Assembly (NCBI RefSeq): GCF_000308775.1
Contig: NZ_BAGJ01000113.1
Coordinates: 1-42,452 of the forward strand
DNA from: Nocardia testacea NBRC 100365
Lineage (GTDB): Bacteria > Actinomycetota > Actinomycetes > Mycobacteriales > Mycobacteriaceae
Direction: 5' to 3'
DNA length: 42,452 nt
The notes under the pieces were generated by a model. The model was not told where the DNA came from. It ran no database searches and worked only from the letters and a program-made list of their open reading frames with translations. The translations under genes were made by a program, and so were the position numbers. Below, in pieces: positions 17,208-23,924 of this stretch (its first letter is position 1; every line of letters starts with the position of its first letter).

Positions 17208-17221
17208 GTTCATATCACTCG

Positions 17222-17255
17222 AGAGGCACTTTCCGAACATTCGGAAAGTGCCTCT
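17222..17255. terminator. Perfect 16-bp hairpin after the tRNA cluster
   Basis: AGAGGCACTTTCCGAA, two-base loop CA, and its exact complement TTCGGAAAGTGCCTCT. It stands 14 bases after tRNA-Val and 17 bases before the stop of the convergent baeRF gene, so it probably serves both. Confidence 0.75.
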
Positions 17256-17272
17256 GCTGCGTTTCGGAGCGG

Positions 17273-18379
17273 CTACGCCGCGTAGCGGAGTATGCCTGCG
17301 ATCTGCGTCCCGTCGGGCAGGTCCGCCGCGCGCACGGCGAGGACCCGGCCACCGGTGAGCAGGACGCGGCGGCTGATCTCGTCCAGGATGCCGGGCGCGT
17401 CGGCCGGCTCCTGTTCGGCGAATGTGACCGCGCCGTCGGTGGATACGGCGCCGGGCACCGACGCGTCGATATCGACGAGCAGGGTGTCGACAGCGCCCGC
17501 GGTGGCCGCGCGGGCCAGATCGGAGATATCGGTGGCGGCCCGACCCTCGCTGCGCCGGCGGTCCAGCAGTTCGATCAGTTCGGACAGTTGCGCGGCGTAG
17601 TGACGGTCCAGCACCGGCCGGGCGCGTTCGGCGAGTTCCTGGTCGGAGGCGTGCTCCGGGTTGCCGGGAATGCTTTCGGCGAGCAGACCGTCGTAGCTGT
17701 TCACCGAGCGGAAAAGGGAGTCGATCGGTTCGGTGGCCGCGAGGATCAGCGGTACATGGCGGCCGGACAGGAAATCGCGGAGTTCGGTATCGATGGCGCG
17801 AGCGTACTGGCGGACCCGCATCTTGCGGCCCTCTTCTCCCTGGACGCGGCGCTTCGGGGCCCGGTCGCCCAGGCTCGACTTGCCGGCGTGTGCGGCCGCG
17901 CTGTCCGGCAGACCGGGTATCCGCACCGTATACGCCGGCTTGTCGGCGGTGACCTCCACCAGCCGGACACTGCCTTCGGCGAGCGCCAGAACGAACGCCG
18001 ACTGCGGGAAGGTGACCGCGCGGAGCAGGCGTTTGAGGTAGAAGCGATCGCCGACCGTGATGGAGGCGTTCAGCTCGTTGGGCAGCCGGAAGGTGCGGAT
18101 GCGGGTCGGTGTGGCGAGGGCGACCAGGGTGCGCGACTGGTAGCGCCAGAACTCGGCGTCGTCGATGTGGACGTCGAACTCCTCTTCCAGAGCGGTCCGC
18201 GCCGCCGGGTCGGAGACCTGGTCGAGCGCCTGCCGCACCTGGTCCCAGAACGCGATGCGGCTGCGGTCCGAATCGGCCGTATCCGATTCGGTGGGGGTGT
18301 AGATCGACACGCACCAGTCGTCGGTGAGAGCGGCGAGCGCTTCGATCTCGCCGCGAGTCGGGATATCGGTGTGCAGCAC
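17273..18379 (-). CDS. baeRF-family protein (bacterial eRF1-like)
   Basis: A 368-residue protein resembling the bacterial archaeo-eukaryotic release factor families (baeRF3/11 type), which share the eRF1 domain-2/3 fold with ribosome-rescue factors. Supporting features are the N-terminal LHTDIPTRGEIEALAAL, ISIYTPT-like start of the first strand (CVSIYTPT), RTFRLPNEL, and the C-terminal GAVDTLLVDIDA and GGRVLAVRAADLPDG, which fits the eL30-like part. GTG 18379 was preferred because GGAGGA lies 4 bases upstream; GTG 18391 lacks a site. It is predicted to be cytoplasmic. Its placement beside a tRNA cluster is suggestive of translation but may be chance. Whether it hydrolyses peptidyl-tRNA is unknown; no GGQ motif is present. 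Confidence 0.75.
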   Translation of the reverse strand: MLHTDIPTRGEIEALAALTDDWCVSIYTPTESDTADSDRSRIAFWDQVRQALDQVSDPAARTALEEEFDVHIDDAEFWRYQSRTLVALATPTRIRTFRLPNELNASITVGDRFYLKRLLRAVTFPQSAFVLALAEGSVRLVEVTADKPAYTVRIPGLPDSAAAHAGKSSLGDRAPKRRVQGEEGRKMRVRQYARAIDTELRDFLSGRHVPLILAATEPIDSLFRSVNSYDGLLAESIPGNPEHASDQELAERARPVLDRHYAAQLSELIELLDRRRSEGRAATDISDLARAATAGAVDTLLVDIDASVPGAVSTDGAVTFAEQEPADAPGILDEISRRVLLTGGRVLAVRAADLPDGTQIAGILRYAA

Positions 18380-18677
18380 GAAATCCTCCACATCGTGGGG
18401 TCGGCGCGCCGAATCCCGTGGAACCGGGGATCGCGGCGGCGGGTCGTGGCGGGCTCATCCGACGGGGTGCGCTTCGCGAACCCCGGCCGATGGGTCCGGT
18501 ACTGCTCAGGGCGATTACTCGGCAAACCTCATTAGAGCACAGGGCGACCACGGGCAGCCGGTACGCGACCACCGGCCGGGCGGTCGCCGCGGCCACGGGG
18601 ATTGTCGGCGGGCAAGGTTAAGCTGACCCGCACGAACTCGAGCCGACCGGTCCGCCGGGTCCCGACAGGGGGTGTGT

Positions 18678-19898
18678 GTGCAGACGGAACCAGCCCGTGA
18701 CGTGATGCCGGACGGTCCGGCCGCCACGGACACCGGGGAATCGTTCCCGGACGATCTCCGTGAGCATCTGTCCTTCGAGCTCGAGGAGTGCGGCCACGCC
18801 CTGGCCGAACTGGTGGACGATTACGCGGCAGACCGAGAGCGGGCCGCGACGATCCTGCGACTGCGGCTCGGTATCACCGGGGACCGCCCCGAAACGCTCA
18901 CCCGTATCGGCGCCCGACTGGATTTCGCCCGGGACCGGGCCCGTCAGCTGCACACCAAGGCGGTGGGCGAACTGCTCCGGCACACCGCGCGTTCCGGGCG
19001 GCTGCCGGTGCCCGAGTACGCCCGGCGCTACCCCGTGGGCACCCGGGATTCGGCCCTCACTCGGGCGCTGCTTGCCGAAACCTACGCCACGGATACCGAT
19101 ATCGCGGTGAACGATCTGTCGTACCTCAAACTGCGGCTGGCGGGGCATACCGCGGCGGACGCGAAGCGGGTCGCGGGTTTCGTCACACAGCGCATCGTGG
19201 GCTGGCGTAAGAAGACCAACCATCTGCTGTCCCGGCTGCGTACCGACGGGGAGCCCGCCGGGCCACCGGCGCCCTGGCTCGACCGGATCGACTGGCCCAC
19301 CGGAAAGGGTTCGCCCGCACCGCTGCCCACCACCCCGGCACGGACATTCGATGTGGACGACGACGGTCGCGGCCGGTTCTACCTATCCAAACCCGGACGC
19401 GATATCGGTTTCGACTCCGGGCTCGAGGCCCGGCTCCTGCGTCTGCTCGATGCCGACGACCGCATCCGGAACTTCCAGGAGTATCCCGATGCCGTCGGGT
19501 ACCGGGTCGACGGCACGGAACAGTTGCATTTCCCGACCGTGGTCGCCGAACTCACCGACGGCCGCCGGGTACTGATCGACGAACAACCGCTGGGGCATAT
19601 CGGTTTCCATGTGAACCGGGCGAAATCCGCGGCGGCCCGCGCCCGGGCGCACGAGAACGGCTGGGGCTGGCTGCTCTGGACGGGCAGCCATCTCGGCGAA
19701 CCGGATCTGGCGGCCCACCGGGTGCCCACCGGGCTGGAGAACCGGCTCACCGAAATGCTCGCCGAGGGACCGGTCCGATTGCCCGCACTGCGACAGGTGC
19801 GGGCGGATACCGGATTCGACCTCCTGGACCTGATCGCACTGGTCGTCCGCAACGAATGGCGGTGGGAACGGGGCCCGTTCCGATTGACGGCCGGATAG
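18678..19898 (+). CDS. Sigma-region-4-like HTH protein with TnsA-like C-terminal domain
   Basis: A protein of about 406 residues with two recognisable parts. Residues roughly 20-110 resemble sigma-70 region 4 (ERAATILRLRLGI, then LTRIGARLDFARDRARQLHTKAVGELL), a DNA-binding helix-turn-helix with the typical 'ERVRQIE' layout. The C-terminal half (FDSGLEARLLRLLDADDRIRNFQ, HFPTVVAEL, RRVLIDEQPLG) follows the TnsA-type restriction-endonuclease fold. However, the PD and ExK residues expected there read PT and DEQ, so catalysis is doubtful. GTG 18678 has AGGGGG 5 bases upstream; a GTG at 18672 is inside that site. It is divergent from the baeRF gene across about 300 bases and convergent with the next gene. 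It is not a complete sigma factor, as regions 2 and 3 are missing. Function unknown. Confidence 0.75.
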   Translation: MQTEPARDVMPDGPAATDTGESFPDDLREHLSFELEECGHALAELVDDYAADRERAATILRLRLGITGDRPETLTRIGARLDFARDRARQLHTKAVGELLRHTARSGRLPVPEYARRYPVGTRDSALTRALLAETYATDTDIAVNDLSYLKLRLAGHTAADAKRVAGFVTQRIVGWRKKTNHLLSRLRTDGEPAGPPAPWLDRIDWPTGKGSPAPLPTTPARTFDVDDDGRGRFYLSKPGRDIGFDSGLEARLLRLLDADDRIRNFQEYPDAVGYRVDGTEQLHFPTVVAELTDGRRVLIDEQPLGHIGFHVNRAKSAAARARAHENGWGWLLWTGSHLGEPDLAAHRVPTGLENRLTEMLAEGPVRLPALRQVRADTGFDLLDLIALVVRNEWRWERGPFRLTAG

Positions 19899-19936
19899 CA
19901 AGCGCACCCTCGGGGCCTGGACCCGGCGGTATCCGT

Positions 19937-21196
19937 TCAGGCCGACGGCGCAGGTCCGGCGCGGAAACCATCGGGCCGCCTTGAACGGGCACGCGGAAGC
20001 GGATCGGGGACGGCGAACGACGAGAGTGTGCTGCTCGCGCTGCGGGACATCAGGCGGGCACGGATCCCCCGCGGAACGTGCGGGAGCACGCGCATCGCCG
20101 TTTCGCTGAACACCACCTGGGCCCGGGAGCGTGGAATGCCCCGGCGCAGCACCGCGGGCGCGACCTCGCGACAGCGCCGGGCGTACGCGTCGACCTGCGC
20201 CTGGTAGGCGGGAAAGGCTACCGAATGGTCGCCGTCCGCTTCGGCCAGCGCACGGGCGAGGAGGTAGGCACCCACCACGGCGAGCGAGGTGCCGCCCCCG
20301 ACCGCCGGTCCGGGTGCGTACCCGGCATCGCCCACCAGCGCTACCCGCCCTCGCGACCAGGTGTCCAGCCGGATCCGGCTGATGGAGTCGAGATAGAAAT
20401 CCTCGGCGCGGTCCATCTCGTCGAGCAGCAGCGGTATATCCCAGCCCTCGTCGCGGTACTCCCCGCGCAACAGCCGGCGCTGGGCGTCGATATCACGAGG
20501 GTCGTGCTCCGGTCCCTCGCCGCGCCGGAACAGGAACACCGCACGGGCCAGGCCGGTCTGCCGGACCGGATACATCGCGGCGATCCGGTCCACGGCGTTG
20601 TACAGCAGCGTCCGCCCGGCGAGTTCCCGATAGTTCGGGAGCGTGCCCACGGCGAAGTAGCCGCCCAGGTGCTGCCGCCAGCGCCGCTCCGGTCCGAAAA
20701 TCAGTTCGCGGACCCGGGAATGCATACCGTCGGCCCCGATGACCAGGCCGAAACGGGCATGATCACCACTGTCGAACCGCACCTCCACCTCCTCGCCGTG
20801 GTCGGTGAGCTCGGCGATCGAATCACCGAAGCGGTACTCGACGCGGCTGCCGGTGGCCCGGTGCAGGATCGCCGCCAGCTCGCCGCGCATGATCTCGAGA
20901 TGCCGCCCGTCGGCGAAAGCGTCCGAGATATCGCGCAGATCCACAGTGATCGACCGTTTGCCGGGCCGTTCGAGCTGGAGCGCGGTCGCCTCGGTACTCG
21001 CTTCCCGTAGTGGCTCGAGCAGGTCCATATGACCCATCACTGCCGTCGCCGGGGCGAACAGATCCACTGCGTGACCACCCAGGCCCAGCCGCGGGGAAGC
21101 GGTTCGCTCGACGACCACCGGCGTGAAGCCGAATCGATCGAGCCAATAGGCGAGGACCGGCCCGGCCACGCTCGCACCGGAAATCAGGACGTCCAT
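19937..21196 (-). CDS. FAD-dependent class A monooxygenase
   Basis: A 419-residue flavoprotein hydroxylase of the p-hydroxybenzoate hydroxylase fold. These use NAD(P)H and O2 to hydroxylate aromatic or polyketide-like compounds, including some antibiotics. The dinucleotide fold is at the N-terminus (LISGASVAGPVLAYWLDRFG, then VVVER). The DG motif is LVIGADGMHSRVRE, and the GD motif is GRVALVGDAGYAPGPAVGGGTS, binding FAD. The first Gly-rich loop has Ser-Val where GIGG is common. ATG 21196 has AGGGGG 4 bases upstream. It is divergent from a TetR gene with a repeat-rich operator between them, so it is most likely induced by a ligand of that regulator. Substrate is not evident; a detoxifying TetX-like role is possible. 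Confidence 0.9.
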   Translation of the reverse strand: MDVLISGASVAGPVLAYWLDRFGFTPVVVERTASPRLGLGGHAVDLFAPATAVMGHMDLLEPLREASTEATALQLERPGKRSITVDLRDISDAFADGRHLEIMRGELAAILHRATGSRVEYRFGDSIAELTDHGEEVEVRFDSGDHARFGLVIGADGMHSRVRELIFGPERRWRQHLGGYFAVGTLPNYRELAGRTLLYNAVDRIAAMYPVRQTGLARAVFLFRRGEGPEHDPRDIDAQRRLLRGEYRDEGWDIPLLLDEMDRAEDFYLDSISRIRLDTWSRGRVALVGDAGYAPGPAVGGGTSLAVVGAYLLARALAEADGDHSVAFPAYQAQVDAYARRCREVAPAVLRRGIPRSRAQVVFSETAMRVLPHVPRGIRARLMSRSASSTLSSFAVPDPLPRARSRRPDGFRAGPAPSA

Positions 21197-21211
21197 ACGG
21201 CCCCCTAGTTT

Positions 21212-21248
21212 GTTTACTTATCGGTAGGTAAGTTAGTTTACTTACCGG
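21212..21248. promoter_or_regulatory. TetR operator between the monooxygenase and its regulator
   Basis: Two direct copies of GTTTACTTAyCGG lie at 21212-21224 and 21236-21248, 24 bases apart. Within the span GGTAAGT (21227-21233) and ACTTACC (21240-21246) form a perfect 7-bp inverted repeat around TAGTTT. The AT-rich array fills the 77-base gap between two divergent starts. It probably overlaps both promoters and lets the TetR protein repress itself and the monooxygenase. Confidence 0.75.
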
Positions 21249-21273
21249 GCGGTCAACACGCTAGGGTGAAAAG

Positions 21274-21858
21274 GTGGCGAGACCCCGATCCAGCGAAACC
21301 CGTGAGCGCATACACGCCGCGGCGCTCGAACTCTTCACCGCGCGCGGTATCCGGGAGACGAGCCTGCGCCAGATCGCCGAACAACTCGGGCTCACCAAAC
21401 CCGCGCTGTACTACCACTTCTCCTCACGCGAGGAGCTGTTGCGCAGCCTGGTACAACCACTGTTCGACGACGCCGAGGCCGCGATCGCCGCGGACGAGGC
21501 CCGCGCCGACGACGGACCGGTGGACGCCCGGGAACTGCTCGGACGCTATTTCGACGTCTCCTACCGGCATCGCGCGGTCACCGCGCTGCTACTGCGCGAT
21601 ATCGCGCCGCTGGCCGAACTCGGTTTCCTCGATCGTGTCGTGGACTGGCGCCGGCGGCTCACGACCCTCTTGGTAGGTCCCGACGCCGGGCTCGGCGATC
21701 GGGCCCGCGCCATCGTCGCGCTGGGCGGACTCGGCGACTGCCTGGTCCTGCTCGCCGATACGCCGGTGGAAGAGCTGCGCGTCGCAGCGCTCGACGCGGC
21801 CTGCGCCGCGCTGGACAGGGGGAAGCCCGCGGCGGACCCGGCGACCCCCGCACACTGA
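21274..21858 (+). CDS. TetR-family transcriptional repressor
   Basis: A 194-residue regulator. Residues about 5-55 form the classic TetR helix-turn-helix: ETRERIHAAALELFTARG, SLRQIAEQLGLTKPALYYHF, SSREELL. The rest is an alpha-helical ligand domain with no family signature that would reveal the inducer. GTG 21274 follows AGGG by 7 bases; MARPRSSETRERI is a usual beginning. Its target is almost certainly the divergent monooxygenase gene through the shared operator. A strong hairpin follows the stop. Confidence 0.92.
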   Translation: MARPRSSETRERIHAAALELFTARGIRETSLRQIAEQLGLTKPALYYHFSSREELLRSLVQPLFDDAEAAIAADEARADDGPVDARELLGRYFDVSYRHRAVTALLLRDIAPLAELGFLDRVVDWRRRLTTLLVGPDAGLGDRARAIVALGGLGDCLVLLADTPVEELRVAALDAACAALDRGKPAADPATPAH

Positions 21859-21861
21859 GAT

Positions 21862-21893
21862 CCGCCCGGCCGGTACCGAACCGGGCCGGGCGG
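21862..21893. terminator. Convergent GC-rich hairpin terminator
   Basis: CCGCCCGGCC (21862-21871) pairs with GGCCGGGCGG (21884-21893) around a 12-base middle that can add two more pairs. It lies 4 bases after the TetR stop and 7 bases before the stop of the convergent gene. Confidence 0.65.
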
Positions 21894-21899
21894 TCGGCG

Positions 21900-22871
21900 T
21901 CAGGGTTTGACCAGCATGGTCGCGGCAATGAAGGTCGCGAGTAACAACATGACGAAAACCGTGATCAGCTGCCAGTTGTCGATGGTTTTGTGCAGGCGCC
22001 GGATAGTGTCCTCCAGTGCGCGGTGTACCCGCCGCTCGTCGGCGATCCGGCGATCCACCGCCGCCACCTCTTCGGCCTGCGCCCGGGCCCGCTCCGCGGT
22101 TCGCTCCATCCGGGCCACGGTCCGGGCGATCTGGCGCTGCTTCTCCCGCACCGCCTGCCGGGCCACGGCCAGCGCGGTGCGCTGCGACATCAGTTCCAGC
22201 CGCTGCTGTTCGAGCAGCAGTGCCTGGGTCCTGGTGTGCTTCTCCCAGTCGGTCACGGCCGCCCATCCCTTTCTCAGGTGATCGCGGTAGCCCCAGGCGA
22301 CCTCACCTGCCACCCACTCCCGCAGAAACTCTCGTAATTCGTAGGGCCGCGCGGCCGGTACGACCAGACCGGTGGGGCCGGTTTCCAGCATGCCGCTCAC
22401 GGCGCGGTACTCACACGAGGGTGGCGCGAGATCGGCGATACCGAGAGCGGGCAACTGGGACACCCAGAAACCGGGCGCGCACAACCACAGCACGTTCGGA
22501 CACCCCAGTGCCCGCAGCCGTTCGGAATGTTGTTGCGCCAGTTCCTGGGTCAGTGGGCCGGTGCGCACCTCGATGGCGAACTGCTCGGTGCCGCGCCGCC
22601 ACCACACATCGACAGTGACCGGTCCACAGCGGCGGTCCACCACCGCCTCGTCGGCGCCGAACGCGAGCAGCCGGCTCGCCAGCCAGTACTTGAGTCGCTG
22701 CGCATCCCACTGCGCCTCCACACAGTGCGCGCAGCCGCACCCGTACCCGGAAGTGGTCTTCTCATCGGTGTCCGTACCCACCGAACCGTCGGATATACCC
22801 AGGTCGGACAACATCGTCCGGCGCCCGCACCGAATATCAGTCCGCCGCTTCGTCTGCATGCGACCACCCAT
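21900..22871 (-). CDS. Coiled-coil, tail-anchored protein with a CoiA-like nuclease domain
   Basis: A 323-residue protein in three parts. The N-terminal half has a Cys cluster (CGCAHC) and then VTVDVWWRRGTEQFAIEVRTG, which fits the Asp ... Glu-x-Lys/Arg core of PD-(D/E)xK nucleases. With RLRALGCPNVLWLC after it, the layout resembles competence protein CoiA, although ExR replaces ExK/ExQ. Residues about 205-290 are a long charged coiled coil (EKHTRTQALLLEQQRLELMSQ and onward). The last ~25 residues are one hydrophobic helix (WQLITVFVMLLLATFIAATM) ending LVKP, a tail anchor that would leave the domain in the cytoplasm. ATG 22871 is taken; ATG 22859 is an alternative with GGTGG upstream. No partner genes are evident. 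Role unknown; handling or restricting incoming DNA is speculative. Confidence 0.75.
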   Translation of the reverse strand: MGGRMQTKRRTDIRCGRRTMLSDLGISDGSVGTDTDEKTTSGYGCGCAHCVEAQWDAQRLKYWLASRLLAFGADEAVVDRRCGPVTVDVWWRRGTEQFAIEVRTGPLTQELAQQHSERLRALGCPNVLWLCAPGFWVSQLPALGIADLAPPSCEYRAVSGMLETGPTGLVVPAARPYELREFLREWVAGEVAWGYRDHLRKGWAAVTDWEKHTRTQALLLEQQRLELMSQRTALAVARQAVREKQRQIARTVARMERTAERARAQAEEVAAVDRRIADERRVHRALEDTIRRLHKTIDNWQLITVFVMLLLATFIAATMLVKP

Positions 22872-22963
22872 CTAACCCGTCCCACCATGTCGGCCCGACA
22901 CCACACCGACGTATTCCAGGGTGCTCCACAGAGGCCGGTCGACGCCAGGTTTCTGCACAGCAG

Positions 22964-23917
22964 TTACCCAGATGGGACCCACTCGACTCTCACCCCCGGC
23001 GGTGTCCCGGTCACCGGATCGGCGGCGGCCAGGGCCGAACGCACCAGGGTGCGCAACCACGCGTGCGCGGGGTCGGGGGTGTTGCGCGGATGCCAGGCCA
23101 GCGAAATCGTCACTTCCGGAAGCGGCAACGGGATCTCGAACGCGCACAGACCGAATGCGGGCAGGGCGGTCGCCGCCACGACCGCGGGGGCCGGGCACAC
23201 CGCGACACCGGAACGCACCGCCAGCAACGCCGTTGTCAGATCGGGGACAGTGGCCACGACGCGGCGGGTGCGGCCGTGCAGGGCGAGCCGGTCGTCGATG
23301 GGGCCGCGGGCGATCCCGCGTGCCGACACACTGATATGGGCCGCGGCGGCGTAGGCGGCCACGGTCACCCGCTCGGTGACCAGCGGATGCCCGGGCGCGG
23401 CGACACCGATCAACCGATCCCCGCGTACTCGTTCCACGCGGGTCTGCGGATCGGTCTGCGCGATCACCCCGACCTGGGCGTCGATCCGGCCGTCGCGCAG
23501 CGCACTCGCCGAACCGGCCGTCTCGCCGGGCACGAACCGCAGGGTCACACCGGGTGCGCGGGCCCGGACCTCGGTGAGCAGCCGGGCGGCGAGTTCGGGC
23601 AGCACCGCGTCGTCGACGTAGAGCGCGAACTCGCGGACCAGGGCGGTCGGGTCGACGGTATCGGGTTTCGCCAGCAGCGCCCGTCCCTGTTCGACCAGCG
23701 CGCCGACCTCGAAGCGCAACTCGAGCGCGCGCGGGGTCGGGACGAGTCGGCGCCCGGCCCGGACCAGCAATGGGTCGTCGTAGACCCGGCGCAACCGCGC
23801 CAGAGTACGGCTCACCGCCGGTGGGGAGGTGTTGAGCCGTTCGGCGGCCTGCGTCACGCTGTTGGTCTCCAACAGGGCGTGCAGGGCCACCAGCAGGTTC
23901 AGATCCAGATCCGGCAC
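22964..23917 (-). CDS. LysR-family transcriptional regulator
   Basis: A 317-residue LysR regulator. The winged helix-turn-helix is at residues about 3-60 (DLDLNLLVALHALLETNSVTQAAERLNTSPPAVSRTLARLR). Then comes the type-2 periplasmic-binding-like effector domain (RVERVRGDRLIGVAAPGHPLV, LTTALLAVRSGVAVCPAPAV). The start is GTG 23917, which begins just before the helix-turn-helix as in relatives. It lies 7 bases after the stop of the FMO gene, pointing to co-transcription. The same frame is open upstream to 24445, but that stretch is an Arg/Pro-rich shadow of the FMO repeats. The divergent layout usual for LysR targets is missing, so its regulon is not predictable here. Confidence 0.9.
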   Translation of the reverse strand: MPDLDLNLLVALHALLETNSVTQAAERLNTSPPAVSRTLARLRRVYDDPLLVRAGRRLVPTPRALELRFEVGALVEQGRALLAKPDTVDPTALVREFALYVDDAVLPELAARLLTEVRARAPGVTLRFVPGETAGSASALRDGRIDAQVGVIAQTDPQTRVERVRGDRLIGVAAPGHPLVTERVTVAAYAAAAHISVSARGIARGPIDDRLALHGRTRRVVATVPDLTTALLAVRSGVAVCPAPAVVAATALPAFGLCAFEIPLPLPEVTISLAWHPRNTPDPAHAWLRTLVRSALAAADPVTGTPPGVRVEWVPSG

Positions 23918-23924
23918 GGCCGGA

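Noticed and set aside
16944..17255. tRNA cluster as an integrated-element attachment site
   Set aside because: No integrase gene and no duplicated tRNA 3' end could be seen in the window.
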